Shown here piece by piece: positions 49,678-58,420 of a DNA stretch of 64,000 bases. The stretch is from Shinella sp. PSBB067 (lineage in GTDB: Bacteria > Pseudomonadota > Alphaproteobacteria > Rhizobiales > Rhizobiaceae), in NCBI RefSeq assembly GCF_016839145.1, contig NZ_CP069303.1, positions 806,001 to 870,000 of the forward strand, in the 5' to 3' direction. A model generated the notes under the pieces. That model saw only the letters and a program-made list of their open reading frames with translations. It was not told the DNA's origin and did not search any database. Position numbers and translations under genes: made by a program. Position 1 is the first letter of the stretch, and each line of letters opens with the position of its first letter.

Positions 49678-51180
49678 CTATTCCTTCTCTGTTTCAGATG
49701 GCGAAGCAGCCGGATCGACGGTTTGTGCGCTGCCGGTCTTGGTGACCCGGCGCGGGTCGCTGTCGAGGACGAGGCCCAATTCGTCGAGCCTGGCGTTGGT
49801 GGCAGCGATTTCCGCGAGGACCGCATCGGGGCTGTAGCCCTGCCGCGAGATGGCCTGCGCCAGCGTCATGGTGCCTGAACGGATCGCCAGCAGATCGGCC
49901 ATCGCGTCCTTGTAGGGATCGACGGCGTCGAACTTGGGCGGCGACCATTCGACTGGCACTTGCGGAATGGGGATCAGACCTGCCGCCCATGCTCCTTCCG
50001 TGAACCAGCGCCAGATCGGCGCGCAGAACATCGGGATGAAGAGCTGCCACTGGACCGCATCGATCATGCGGCGGAACTCGACGAGCCCGGCGCGGATCGA
50101 GGAGTAGTTGACCTGGCTGAGGTCCCCGGTCAGCAGTTCGTAGGGCACGCGGAACCCGGCCGAGATCGTGTGCAGGCTGGCGCGCTTGTATTCGCCATAG
50201 CCGCCGGTGGCGGCGGGCTGGTTGAAATGGATGTCCTTGCCGCCCCGGGCATAGGCGATGAGCCCCGGCTCGAACTGCTCGACCCGGTTACCATCGGCAT
50301 CGACTACCGACGGCGCGATGCCCTGCTGCGCCTCGTCGTCGCCGAAGACGATGGCGGTGACGCAAGCCTCGGTCTTCTTGCGGACCAGTTCGGCCACCTC
50401 GTAATCGTCCAGATCGCGCAAGCTGCGGATCACCGGCGCGCCCCAGGGAACGCCGCGCGCCTGCGTGCGCTGCTTCTCGTAGACATGGGCGATCTCGGTC
50501 GCCGGGACGGGGCGGCTCTGCAACCCGTTCTGCAAGGCGCCATAGGCGTCGCCGGGGTGTTCGGCATGCAGCCAGTAGGCGCGGCGCTTGCCGACCGGGT
50601 CAAACTCGATCCCCTGGACCAGCCGCCCTGCGCCGAGGGCGCCGGATTTGGTGGCGTCGAGGAAATCGGCCTCCAGAACCTGCAATTGCAGCGGCACCGG
50701 CAAACCGTCGCTCGCGCGCCGCAGGCGGCGGCGGACCAGAACCTCGCCCGCTTCGACCATCTCGCGGCAGATCAGCGTCTGCAGACCGTAGAAGTCGAGT
50801 TGGCCGTCGGCATCGCAGTCCGCCGTCCAGCGCTCGAAGAGGGCATCGACCTTCCGATCCAGCTTGTCGTCGCCACTGGCGGCGCGCGGCATGATCCCTG
50901 CGCCGATGATGTTGTTGACCAACACCGCCACGGCCTTGGCCGCATGCGGGTTGTTGCGCACCAGATCCCGCATCCGGTCGCGCAGCAGCGCTCCGGCAAC
51001 ACCGATCTCGGTGTCGGCCGAGGATCCCGGCGCGCGCCACCCTTCCGTCCGCCGCCCGCGCGCGGCGCCGTCATAGCCCCGCGTCAGCGTCTCGAAGGCC
51101 TGACGCGCCATCACGCGGCGGGCCGCCATGCGCGGCGCCACCGTGGCGATGGCGTGATCGAACCAGGTCGCCGACATCAC
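49678..51180 (-). CDS. Phage portal protein (lambda family)
   Basis: A 500-residue lambda-type portal: LVRNNPHAAKAVAVLVNNIIGAG (72-94, given as one motif region), FERWTADCDADGQLDFYGLQ, LQVLEADFLD and WRWFTEGAW. It forms the dodecameric vertex through which DNA is packaged. The start overlaps the gpW-like gene by 4 bases. Confidence 0.9.
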   Translation of the reverse strand: MMSATWFDHAIATVAPRMAARRVMARQAFETLTRGYDGAARGRRTEGWRAPGSSADTEIGVAGALLRDRMRDLVRNNPHAAKAVAVLVNNIIGAGIMPRAASGDDKLDRKVDALFERWTADCDADGQLDFYGLQTLICREMVEAGEVLVRRRLRRASDGLPVPLQLQVLEADFLDATKSGALGAGRLVQGIEFDPVGKRRAYWLHAEHPGDAYGALQNGLQSRPVPATEIAHVYEKQRTQARGVPWGAPVIRSLRDLDDYEVAELVRKKTEACVTAIVFGDDEAQQGIAPSVVDADGNRVEQFEPGLIAYARGGKDIHFNQPAATGGYGEYKRASLHTISAGFRVPYELLTGDLSQVNYSSIRAGLVEFRRMIDAVQWQLFIPMFCAPIWRWFTEGAWAAGLIPIPQVPVEWSPPKFDAVDPYKDAMADLLAIRSGTMTLAQAISRQGYSPDAVLAEIAATNARLDELGLVLDSDPRRVTKTGSAQTVDPAASPSETEKE

Positions 51181-51386
51181 CGATCCCCGCGCGAGAAGCC
51201 CGCAAGCCCGGCCACCGGCAGCGGCCGCGTGGTCCCCGCGATGGCGCGCTCGATGGTCCGGATGCGGGCGAGCAGATCCTCGGCCGAGCCGTAGTCCACC
51301 GACTTGCCGTCATAGCTGACCCGGGTCGTGCCGCTGGCGTAGGCGCGGCGCAGCGCCGAGAGCTCGGTTTCCGTCCAGTCGGTCAT
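51177..51386 (-). CDS. gpW-like head-tail connector
   Basis: A 69-residue protein, DWTETELSALRRAYASGTTR then SYDGKSVDYGSAEDLLARIR, the length and pattern of lambda gpW-family proteins, which sit between terminase and portal and join head to tail. It overlaps the portal gene by 4 bases and lies 43 bases after terminase. Confidence 0.82.
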   Translation of the reverse strand: MTDWTETELSALRRAYASGTTRVSYDGKSVDYGSAEDLLARIRTIERAIAGTTRPLPVAGLAGFSRGDR

Positions 51387-51429
51387 TGTAGATTTCCCCG
51401 TCGGGCCGCTGGCCCGCCACGCCTCTTGT

Positions 51430-53445
51430 TCAAAACCATCCCTCCCGCCGTCCGAGCCAGTCGGAGCGGCGCTTGCCCTGCGGGGCCTGTCCCGGCCGGT
51501 TGATCTGCCCGGCGGGATCGCTGTCGGTAGGGGCCGCCCCGAGCTGATCCTCGAGGTCGCGCCATTTCTCGTCTGGCCAGCGGTCCGCGCCCGCAATCCA
51601 GGCGGCGGCGCGGGCATAGACCCGGCAGTCCAGCGCCTCATTGCGCTCGCGCAGCTTCTGCCATTCGAGCTTCGCGAAGCCGCGCTTTGTGCGCACCGTC
51701 ACCAGCTGTTCGGCGACGAATTGCTTCAGCCATTCGTTGTCGACCCAGTGCGGCAGATGCACACTTCCCGGCGGGAATTGTGCACCCGACGCCCGATCCT
51801 CTTCCGTCGGCCGTTCCAGCCGCAGGAAGCGGTAGGTCTCGGCCTTGAAGGTCGACACCGCCACAGTCCAGAGCCGCGCACCGCGGCGCAGGCGTTTGCC
51901 GCCTTCGGTCGCATCGACGAAGGTCGGGCCGGACACCGGGCTCGAGCGGTTGAACCCCTCGACGCCCTTCACCGGTGACACCTGCGCGAACCCCTGCGCC
52001 CGCGCCCACGAGTAAACCGCCGGGGCCTCGTAGCCCGTGTCGATGGCGAGCCGCGCGATCCGAAGATGCGCGCCGCGTTCATGTGGCCAGCTTCGATCCA
52101 GCAGCGCAGTCAGTTCCGACCACGCATCGTGCCGGTCGGGCCCGCCCTCGATCACGACATGATCGACGAGCCAACTTTCCAGCCCGCGCCCCCAGGCCCA
52201 GACATCGACCTCGATCCGGTCCTTCTGCACATCCGCACCGGCCGTCAGGAACAGCCCGCCCGTCGGAATGGTGCCCGGCTTCCACGCCTCGCGGCGGTCG
52301 TAGAGCCGCTGCCAGTCCGGCGCTTCCCCGGTCTCGACCCAGGTCTCGCCGAGGATGGTGTTGCGGAACGCCTTGATCGCCTCGTCGGATCCCTGGGCCG
52401 CCTCCCAGCTTCTCGCAATCTGCATCCAGCTCATCCAGCCCACCGGCGAATAGAGCGCCGAGAGGTGATAGCCGACCGTGGTCGGATCGGCGGCCGTGGC
52501 GGTCGCCCGCCATTCGCCACCTTCCAGCATCGCCGTCTTGTGGTGTTCCGCGATTGCCGCATCGCAGCCCTCGCAGATGTATTCCGCCGTCTCCGGCTTG
52601 CCTTTCTGCCAGCGCAGCCGCTCGAACTTCAGCCACTGCATCGCCCCGCAATGCGGACACGGCACGAAGAACCGGCGCTGGTCCGATGCCTCGTATTCCC
52701 GCTCGATCCGGCTCAGGCCTCGGATCGTCGGCGTCGAAACCAGCAGAACCTTGCGCCGATGGGCGAAGGTCAGCGACCGCGCTTCCGCCAGCGTGACCGG
52801 ATCGCCTTCTTCGTCGGCCGAGGCCGGATAGGCATCGACCTCGTCGAGGAAGATGTAGCGCGCCGGGGTCGAGCGCAGCCCGACCGCCGAGTTCGCGCCG
52901 GTCATGATCAGGATGCCGCCCGCGAATTCCTTCGACAGCATCGTGTTGCCGGCGTCGCGGGATCGGGCCGGTTTGACCTTCTCCCGCAGCTCCGGGCTTT
53001 CCTCGATCAGCGGGTCGATCCGCTGACGAGAATTGCGCTTGGCCAGTTCCACCGTCGGCTGGACCGCCAGCATCGGGCCGGGCGCCTGATGGATGACGAA
53101 GCCGATCCAGTTGTTTCCCGCCTCGGTTGCGCCGACCTGCGCCGCCTTCATGAACACAACCCGCTGCGTAGCATCGCCCGGCGACAGCCGGTCCATGATC
53201 TCGCGCATATAGGGCGTGCGCTGCGTTCGATACCGTCCCGGCTCTGCCGAGGCGCGCGACGACAACCGGCGATGGCGGTCGGCCCATTGCGAAACGGTCA
53301 GGTCTGGATCGGGGGTGAGACCGGCGCTCCAGGCGCGAAGGATGTCCGCCGCGCCTTCGAATTCGGTCAGGCCGCTGTCACCATGATCACCGTCATCGGA
53401 AGTCGGGGCGGACCTCGGCGAGTTCGTCGAGGTGGGCGCGTACAT
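51430..53445 (-). CDS. Phage terminase large subunit (GpA family)
   Basis: A 671-residue GpA-type terminase. The ATPase has a Walker A variant (KAAQVGATEAGNNW, near 100), Walker B IFLDEVDAYP (near 198-207) and a zinc-like CPHCG/CEGCD pair (about 250-295). The nuclease part has AGADVQKDRIEVDVWAWG and the later DTGYEA and DCRVYARAAAW. It packages DNA into the prohead and cuts concatemers. The ATG at 53445 has GGAG 5 bases ahead, so I keep it even though it overlaps the small subunit by 53 bases. Confidence 0.92.
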   Translation of the reverse strand: MYAPTSTNSPRSAPTSDDGDHGDSGLTEFEGAADILRAWSAGLTPDPDLTVSQWADRHRRLSSRASAEPGRYRTQRTPYMREIMDRLSPGDATQRVVFMKAAQVGATEAGNNWIGFVIHQAPGPMLAVQPTVELAKRNSRQRIDPLIEESPELREKVKPARSRDAGNTMLSKEFAGGILIMTGANSAVGLRSTPARYIFLDEVDAYPASADEEGDPVTLAEARSLTFAHRRKVLLVSTPTIRGLSRIEREYEASDQRRFFVPCPHCGAMQWLKFERLRWQKGKPETAEYICEGCDAAIAEHHKTAMLEGGEWRATATAADPTTVGYHLSALYSPVGWMSWMQIARSWEAAQGSDEAIKAFRNTILGETWVETGEAPDWQRLYDRREAWKPGTIPTGGLFLTAGADVQKDRIEVDVWAWGRGLESWLVDHVVIEGGPDRHDAWSELTALLDRSWPHERGAHLRIARLAIDTGYEAPAVYSWARAQGFAQVSPVKGVEGFNRSSPVSGPTFVDATEGGKRLRRGARLWTVAVSTFKAETYRFLRLERPTEEDRASGAQFPPGSVHLPHWVDNEWLKQFVAEQLVTVRTKRGFAKLEWQKLRERNEALDCRVYARAAAWIAGADRWPDEKWRDLEDQLGAAPTDSDPAGQINRPGQAPQGKRRSDWLGRREGWF

Positions 53446-53959
53446 GTTTCTCCAGAGCCTTCTGCATCGTCGATGGCTCCAGCCCCAGTTCGGCCGCCAT
53501 CAGCGCCGCTGCTCGTGCCGGCCAGTTCACCCATGCGTCCCGTTCCTCTCGCGCCAGCCGGAAGATCAGCAAGGTGGCCCGGCTGCGGTCGATCAGTTCT
53601 CCCTTCAGCTTCTGGAGCCGGATGCGCCGCTCCTGCGCCTTCAGCACCTCGTTCGCTGTCTTGGCCTGCAGGAAGGTCGTGCCGCCGCCGACTGCCGGAG
53701 CCATCAGCCCCTGTTCGCGCAGCGTGTCGCCGACGGCGGTCACGGCCGCCTCGGGCACGGGCTTCAATTTCGGCACCGGTGGTTTGCGGGTCTTCGACAG
53801 ATCGGTCGTCTCGGCCCGACGCCGGTCGGAAGCCGTCGCATCGATGCTGCCATCCGGATAAAGAACCAATCGTCCGGCCGTCTTCGCCTTCTGGATCGCG
53901 CCCCGCGACAGGCCGGCATGGGCGGCATACTGGCGCTCGCTCATGCCCTGCATGCGCAT
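53393..53959 (-). CDS. Terminase small subunit-like protein
   Basis: A 188-residue protein with an N-terminal HTH (SERQYAAHAGLSRGAIQKAKTAGRL, broken as SERQYAAHAGLSRGAIQKAK then TAGRL), a Pro/Lys linker and a C-terminal helical part that ends in a packaging-motor contact zone. The Nu1-like HTH and place directly ahead of the large subunit mark it as DNA-recognition subunit. An alternative ATG lies two codons in. Confidence 0.82.
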   Translation of the reverse strand: MRMQGMSERQYAAHAGLSRGAIQKAKTAGRLVLYPDGSIDATASDRRRAETTDLSKTRKPPVPKLKPVPEAAVTAVGDTLREQGLMAPAVGGGTTFLQAKTANEVLKAQERRIRLQKLKGELIDRSRATLLIFRLAREERDAWVNWPARAAALMAAELGLEPSTMQKALEKHVRAHLDELAEVRPDFR

Positions 53960-54072
53960 TCCTTCTCCGGCTCACAATCGACGCGAAAACAGCAACAAGA
54001 TGATCGACTTATTCAGTTGATGATCCCGACGATCAGAGCATGAGTGTGAGCACGAACAGAAAGGACCACACC

Positions 54073-54285
54073 ATGACGAATGCCAGAACAGCCATCGACG
54101 CTTTCATTTCCACCAAGCTCGAGATCGACGACATGCTCACCCGCTTGCAGGCGCTGAGCGACGACCACTTCAATACCAGCCCCGACGAGATCAACTGGGG
54201 CCATGTCGGCACGCTGGAGCACTATCGCGCCAGGCTGCGCGAGATCTGCGACAGCGCCTTTCATGAAGGCGAATACGCCGAGTAG
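54073..54285 (+). CDS. Small hypothetical phage protein
   Basis: A 70-residue protein (TNARTAIDAFISTKLEIDDM, then TRLQALSDDHFNTSPDEINW) with no family I recognise, largely helical and acidic. AAGGA lies 8 bases ahead of the ATG. It is divergent from the terminase operon and is followed by a terminator-like hairpin. Accessory function unknown. Confidence 0.6.
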   Translation: MTNARTAIDAFISTKLEIDDMLTRLQALSDDHFNTSPDEINWGHVGTLEHYRARLREICDSAFHEGEYAE

Positions 54286-54305
54286 CACCAACATTCGCCG
54301 GCCTC

Positions 54306-54324
54306 GCCCGCCTCACTGGCGGGC
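54306..54324 (+). terminator. Hairpin after the 54073-54285 gene
   Basis: GCCCGCC and GGCGGGC form a perfect 7-base stem with a 5-base loop, 21 bases past the stop, followed by TT. The T-run is short, so termination may be partial. Confidence 0.5.
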
Positions 54325-54339
54325 TTGGCCTCGTAGAAG

Positions 54340-54358
54340 GGCCCGCATCCCGCGGGCC
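54340..54358. other. Second GC hairpin ahead of the DUF3489 gene
   Basis: GGCCCGC and GCGGGCC pair perfectly around a 5-base loop, 17 bases ahead of the DUF3489 start. It could be a second terminator arm or hold back access to the ribosome site. Confidence 0.4.
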
Positions 54359-54375
54359 TGAACACGGAGGCCAGG

Positions 54376-54996
54376 ATGGCTCAGCTTTCCGATACCCAAC
54401 TCATCATTCTCAGCGCCGCCGCCCAGCGCGACGACCGCATTGCCCTGCCGCTGCCACCCAATCTGAAGGGCGGTGCCGCCACCAAGGTGGTCAGCACCAT
54501 GATCGCCAAGGGCCTGCTCGAAGAGGTCGAGGCACGCCGTATCGCCTTCCAGCCGCATCTGAGTGATCCGGTCTGGCGCGAGACCGGTGACGGTCACGGC
54601 GTCACCCTGGTCATCACCGACGTGGGTCTTGCCGCCATCGGCATCGAGCCTGACGAGGTGCCCGAACCAGACGCGCCCCGTTCCGCCACACTTGGCGATA
54701 CGGGCGCTTCGGCTGGCGGCGCAGACCATGACGCCACCCCGACCAACAGCGCGTCCACGGTGCCCGCTGGCGCAAAGGCGCGGACACGTCGCGAGGGCAC
54801 CAAGCAGGCGACGCTCATCGCCATGCTGCGTGCGCCGGAAGGCGCGACCATTGCCGAGATCGTTGCCGTCACTGGCTGGCAACCGCACACGGTGCGCGGC
54901 GCGATGGCCGGGGCGCTGAAGAAGAAGCTCGACCTCGAAGTCACCTCGGACAAGATCGAGGGGCGCGGACGGGTCTACAGGCTTCCGCCTGTCTGA
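54376..54996 (+). CDS. DUF3489 domain-containing protein
   Basis: A 206-residue protein. The N-terminal 90 residues (LSDTQLIILSAAAQRDDRIALP) form a winged-helix-like module, followed by an Ala/Pro/Thr linker. The C-terminus is DUF3489 (TKQATLIAMLRAPEGATIAE and TGWQPHTVRGAMAGALKKKL), also winged-helix-like. It is frequent in alphaproteobacterial prophages; a DNA-binding role is likely. GGAGG lies 8 bases ahead of the ATG. Confidence 0.82.
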   Translation: MAQLSDTQLIILSAAAQRDDRIALPLPPNLKGGAATKVVSTMIAKGLLEEVEARRIAFQPHLSDPVWRETGDGHGVTLVITDVGLAAIGIEPDEVPEPDAPRSATLGDTGASAGGADHDATPTNSASTVPAGAKARTRREGTKQATLIAMLRAPEGATIAEIVAVTGWQPHTVRGAMAGALKKKLDLEVTSDKIEGRGRVYRLPPV

Positions 54997-55020
54997 AGGC
55001 CGAAGCGTCGAACAAGATAC

Positions 55021-55040
55021 CGCCGCCTTTCGAGGCGGTG
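55021..55040 (+). terminator. UUCG-tetraloop hairpin after DUF3489
   Basis: CCGCCT and AGGCGG close a TTCG tetraloop, with C-G and G-U pairs extending the stem to 8, followed by GTTTAC, 24 bases past the DUF3489 stop. A very stable hairpin with a weak T-run. Confidence 0.55.
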
Positions 55041-55173
55041 GTTTACGATGCGACGCCACCATGATATGCGCGCTCCCGCGACAATTATCCTGACTCTGAC
55101 CCTCATCGCTGGTTCCTCATTCGTGGCCCTCCGGTCCGCAGGCATTCGTATGTCTGCAAATTCCGGAGGACGA

Positions 55174-55386
55174 ATGATGAACTACAAGCGCAAGAAATCC
55201 CGAACCAGAAGCCGCAGCACTGGCGCGTTCCCGAACGGAACGCCGTCGCACTGGAACATCCTGTTCCACAGCCGTCCGCGCCGTCGCCGCAGCGCCCGGA
55301 CGATCACCCGGCTGCTGCATGGCGCCGATCCCGATACGCTGATCTGGGATCTCGGCAACCACAAGCCGCACAAATATTACTGGTGA
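55174..55386 (+). CDS. Small basic hypothetical protein
   Basis: A 70-residue strongly basic protein (NYKRKKSRTRSRSTG, RPRRRRSARTITRLL) ending in DLGNHKPHKYYW. The ATG at 55174 has GGAGGA 5 bases ahead; the next codon is also ATG. It may bind nucleic acid. No family recognised. It is followed after 4 bases by another small gene. Confidence 0.55.
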   Translation: MMNYKRKKSRTRSRSTGAFPNGTPSHWNILFHSRPRRRRSARTITRLLHGADPDTLIWDLGNHKPHKYYW

Positions 55387-55390
55387 CGCC

Positions 55391-55612
55391 ATGACCGATG
55401 TTTCCACCGATCACGGCTCGGTCCTGCCTCCGGGCTCGTCCGCCCTCGTGGTCTCCGCCGAGGGCGAGTTGTCCTTCTATCTGCCCGACAATCCGCCGGA
55501 TGCACCGGTTCCGCGGCTGGTCCAGCTTCTCGCGGCCGTGCTGATGCGGAGCGAGGACGAGGACTGGGTGGAGGAGATGCTCGGCATCTTCGAGGATCAG
55601 TCTCGGAACTGA
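55391..55612 (+). CDS. Small acidic hypothetical protein
   Basis: A 73-residue protein with a beta-hairpin-like part (SALVVSAEGELSFYLPD) and an acidic helical tail (RSEDEDWVEEMLGIFED). No recognised domain. Similar small ORFs sit next to DUF7220 in other prophages as far as I recall. It overlaps the end of the opposite DUF7220 gene by 16 bases. Confidence 0.6.
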   Translation: MTDVSTDHGSVLPPGSSALVVSAEGELSFYLPDNPPDAPVPRLVQLLAAVLMRSEDEDWVEEMLGIFEDQSRN

Positions 55613-55827
55613 CCGCCGACCCGGATTTCCTCGAACAGCCTCCGCAGTAGGAAGCTCCGCAGGATCGAGACGACGGTGAAGATCGCCCCGATTGCCAGCG
55701 CGTCGTCGAGACGCGCGGGCAGACCGAACCACGGGAAGACCATCAACTGGGTCGCGACCGCGACGCCATAGCCGACGACCACGTTGGCGATGGCTTCGAT
55801 CAGCGACATGAGGCGCGACTGCTTCAT
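55597..55827 (-). CDS. DUF7220 family small membrane protein
   Basis: A 76-residue protein fitting DUF7220: KQSRLMSLIEAIANVVVGYG (2-21), then a first membrane span (VAVATQLMVFPWFGLP) and a second (DDALAIGAIFTVVSILRSFL), ending in a basic/acidic tail. It is common in proteobacterial phages; function unknown. Its ATG overlaps the methyltransferase stop by ATGA. Confidence 0.8.
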   Translation of the reverse strand: MKQSRLMSLIEAIANVVVGYGVAVATQLMVFPWFGLPARLDDALAIGAIFTVVSILRSFLLRRLFEEIRVGGQFRD

Positions 55828-57149
55828 GCTGCATCTGCCTCAGGTGAGGTTTCGCCCAGCCGCTCGGCCTTCACCTCTCCAAACGTCCGGCCGTCGCCGT
55901 CGAGGATCGCCTCACGGCCGGTCTCGCCCTGCCAGCGCTCCACGGCGACATCGACATAGGCGGGACTGATTTCCATCGCGAAGACGCGACGGCCATTGGC
56001 CTCGCCCGCCATGATCTGCGAGCCGGAGCCAGAGAACGGCTCGTAGCAGAGGCCGCCCCGCGCCACATGCTGACGCATCGGGATGCCGAAGGCATCGAGC
56101 GGTTTCGGCGTCGGATGGTCGGGCCGCTCGTCCTTGGCGAAGGACGGCATCTCCCAGGTCGAAGGCAACGTCTGCTCCGCCACCTTCGGCGGGCGCTTGC
56201 CCTTGATCCAGCCCATGAAGCAGGGCTCGTGCTTCCAGAGGTAGTGGGACCGGGTCAGAACCCCGCGGTCCTTCACCCAGATGATCTGCTGGTGGACGAA
56301 GGCTCCAGCCTTTTCCCAGCAAGCCTCCAGCATCGCCTGGCGGCGCGAGGCGTGCCAGCAATACCAGGCCGCGTCCTCCGTGATGGCCTCGGCCACGGCC
56401 GCCGCGATGAAGCCGTCGTAGAGCTCGGCGCCCTGCGAGCTGTCGTCCCAGGTCGTGCCGTAGGACGCGGACCAGTCCTTGTTGCGGGTCGGATGGTTCG
56501 AGCCATCATAGTCGACCAGATACGGAGGGTCGGTGGCGAACAGCACCGCCCGTTCGCCGTTCATCAGGCGGCGCACATCGTTGTGGGAGGTCGCGTCACC
56601 GCAGAGCAGACGGTGGTCCCCGAGGATCCAAAGATCGCCCGTCCGCGAGGCCGGATTGCGCGGTGGTTCGGGGATGGTCACCGGTGGCACGGAGCTTCCG
56701 GCGCCACCTTCTTCTCCGTTACCCTCCGGCACGAAGGCCAGGAGCTTGTCGAGTTCGCCGTCGGAAAAGCCGACCAGCGACAGGTCGAAATCCTCGGCCA
56801 GAAGCTCCTGCAGTTCGGCCGACAGCAGCGCATCGTCCCAAGTGCCGAGTTCGGTGAGCTTGTTGTCCGCAATGCGGTAGGCCCGGCGCTGCGCCTCGGT
56901 CAGGTGCCCCAGCACGATCACCGGCGCCTCCGTCAACCCGAGTTGCGTCGCCGCAAGCACACGCCCGTGTCCCGCGATCAACTCGCCGTCCTCCGCCACG
57001 AGACAGGGCACGGTCCAGCCGAACTCGGCCATGCTGGCGGCGATCTTCGCGACCTGGTCCGCACCATGCACCTTCGCATTCTTCGCGTAGGGTACGAGGC
57101 GCGCAAGCGGCCAGGTCTCGATCCGCTCGGGAGCGAAGGCGAGGGTCAT
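55824..57149 (-). CDS. ParB-like domain-DNA methyltransferase fusion
   Basis: A 441-residue phage methyltransferase. Residues 1-100 are a ParB/Srx-like domain (PLARLVPYAKNAKVHGADQV and ELIAGHGRVLAATQLG). The catalytic part has TDPPYLVDYDG (about 208-218) and, later, YEPFSGSGSQIMAGEANGR, the DPPY-first order of beta-class N6-adenine or N4-cytosine enzymes. It likely methylates phage DNA to evade host restriction or to regulate replication. It is the first gene after a palindrome-rich gap. Confidence 0.9.
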   Translation of the reverse strand: MTLAFAPERIETWPLARLVPYAKNAKVHGADQVAKIAASMAEFGWTVPCLVAEDGELIAGHGRVLAATQLGLTEAPVIVLGHLTEAQRRAYRIADNKLTELGTWDDALLSAELQELLAEDFDLSLVGFSDGELDKLLAFVPEGNGEEGGAGSSVPPVTIPEPPRNPASRTGDLWILGDHRLLCGDATSHNDVRRLMNGERAVLFATDPPYLVDYDGSNHPTRNKDWSASYGTTWDDSSQGAELYDGFIAAAVAEAITEDAAWYCWHASRRQAMLEACWEKAGAFVHQQIIWVKDRGVLTRSHYLWKHEPCFMGWIKGKRPPKVAEQTLPSTWEMPSFAKDERPDHPTPKPLDAFGIPMRQHVARGGLCYEPFSGSGSQIMAGEANGRRVFAMEISPAYVDVAVERWQGETGREAILDGDGRTFGEVKAERLGETSPEADAA

Positions 57150-57528
57150 GAACGATCCTGTCGATGATTAAGGTGGTGATCGGTGGCATCGGTGCCGTGG
57201 ATTCCGTCTGGCACAATCCACCGGCTTCCTGCTGGACTCCGGAGTCCACCGGGTATCCACCCGGAGAGTCCAGTCAGGTGTTTGTAATTGCGTGGTTATT
57301 TCGGGCTGCGCGGTGGATTCCGGCCGGGGTGGCTTCCCAAAATTTTCGGCCTGACGCTGGCGATGCGCCGCGCCTCGCCCGCCAGCATAGGATTTTCGCC
57401 AGGAAGGACCCGGAAATCGAACTGGAAGCGGCCGCGCGCGCCTCGCCTGAGGATAGCCCGAAACCTACCCCGATCCGCCGTTTTTGTCCGTTCGAAAAGT
57501 GTTCGCCGAACACTTTCCTCGGCACTGC
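57150..57528. other. Palindrome-rich intergenic region ahead of the phage methyltransferase
   Basis: No supported gene in 379 bases. It contains three inverted repeats: TGGACTCC/GGAGTCCA with no spacer (57233-57248), CCGGGT/ACCCGG with a 4-base loop (57249-57264), and the 10-base arms AAAGTGTTCG/CGAACACTTT around one base (57496-57516). The last lies 12 bases past the DUF6362 stop. Together they suggest operators or a terminator-promoter switch for the methyltransferase. Confidence 0.5.
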
Positions 57529-57963
57529 TCAGGGCTGCGCCGATCCAGCCAGTTCGATCACCTTGCGCTTCGACAGGTTGCGTCCCAACCGCCGCCCGTT
57601 AAGCCTGAAGGCAATGACGCAGAGCGCGTAAAGCCAGTGTTCGTGGGCGGCGGTGCGCTGCAACCCGACGGTCCAGCAGATGGTCTTCCAGCGCTCGCCA
57701 TGGGCACGCAGCCAGATGATCTTGCCGTCGGTCGGCTCGAGGCCGACCGTCCAGGAGAGCGTTTCCTCCATCCGGCTGATGGCAGCAGGTGACGGGACGA
57801 GACGCATCGGCTGCGGCTCCTGTCCCACCAGATCGGCGAACTCGTAGAAATAGTCCGGCCAGGTGTTGAAATAGCCCTGCCGGCGCGGCTCCGGCAGGCG
57901 CTTCAATACAGATGCGGCTTCAGAGAGACGCGCCTCGACGAGACTGGGTGTCCACTCGGTCAT
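57529..57963 (-). CDS. DUF6362 family phage protein
   Basis: A 144-residue protein of DUF6362: TEWTPSLVEARLSEAASVLK, then SRMEETLSWTVGLEPTDGKI and RSKRKVIELAG-like basic end. The C-terminal half resembles a helix-turn-helix (YALCVIAFRLNGRRLGRNLS). It is a conserved early gene in alphaproteobacterial phages; role unknown, possibly DNA-binding. The ATG at 57963 overlaps the stop of the next gene upstream. Confidence 0.78.
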   Translation of the reverse strand: MTEWTPSLVEARLSEAASVLKRLPEPRRQGYFNTWPDYFYEFADLVGQEPQPMRLVPSPAAISRMEETLSWTVGLEPTDGKIIWLRAHGERWKTICWTVGLQRTAAHEHWLYALCVIAFRLNGRRLGRNLSKRKVIELAGSAQP

Positions 57964-58166
57964 TTGCGCACCTCGTGCTGCAAGGGGCGTGCGCCGTAGA
58001 GCCGCTCGCCGAGTTGGCGGACCAGCTCGCGCTCGGGCCAGGTGAGCCGATGATCGTCGACTGATACCGCGAGCAAACCCTGATCGCGCCAACCGTCGCG
58101 CTTGACCTCATCGACGTCACGGCGGTGCCCACCGTAGCCGCGGGGTGTGAACTTCATGGTCTTCAT
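57960..58166 (-). CDS. Small hypothetical early phage protein
   Basis: A 68-residue protein rich in Arg, Asp and Gly (KFTPRGYGGHRRDVDEVKRD, LTWPERELVRQLGERLYG). No family recognised. It overlaps DUF6362 and DUF6378 by 4 bases each, so it belongs to a coupled early operon. The second ATG at 58157 is also possible. Confidence 0.65.
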   Translation of the reverse strand: MKTMKFTPRGYGGHRRDVDEVKRDGWRDQGLLAVSVDDHRLTWPERELVRQLGERLYGARPLQHEVRK

Positions 58167-58420
58167 GACTGCACCTCCGGCAACAGCGCGGCATAGCCGA
58201 TGACGTCGACAAGGCTGTCACGATGGTGGGGATCGTGCGCGAGCCGGACCATCTTCAGGTCGATCATGCACAGCACGACCTCGGCCGGCGTGATGGTGCG
58301 GCCAAGGGTGAGCGACCAGCGCGCGGCGACGGCGGTGAAGGACGCCGCAGCCGGGCCGTAGGTTTCGGCGCGGGCGTCCAGCACCTGTGCCGCACGGTCG
58401 AGGATTGCGGACCGGGTCAT
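58163..58420 (-). CDS. DUF6378 domain-containing protein
   Basis: An 85-residue DUF6378 protein: ILDRAAQVLDARAETYGP, then DLKMVRLAHDPHHRDSLVDV and IGYAALL. The D...HRDS...DxxGYAALL arrangement resembles the metal-binding helices of MazG/dUTPase-like all-alpha NTP pyrophosphatases, so a nucleotide-pool role is possible. It overlaps its neighbours by 4 bases. Confidence 0.78.
   Translation of the reverse strand: MTRSAILDRAAQVLDARAETYGPAAASFTAVAARWSLTLGRTITPAEVVLCMIDLKMVRLAHDPHHRDSLVDVIGYAALLPEVQS

Noticed and set aside
52066..54003. 645-codon plus-strand frame opposite terminase
   Set aside because: Lies across both terminase genes and shows no motif; low-complexity Arg/Pro content.
57496..57516. 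LexA box
   Set aside because: It has GTTC and GAAC elements, but the spacing fits neither the alphaproteobacterial GTTC-N7-GTTC nor the Gram-positive GAAC-N4-GTTC pattern.
57274..57525. 83-codon minus-strand frame in the gap ahead of the methyltransferase
   Set aside because: No ribosome site, runs through the 57496-57516 palindrome, no domain; gap better explained as regulatory. Not fully excluded.
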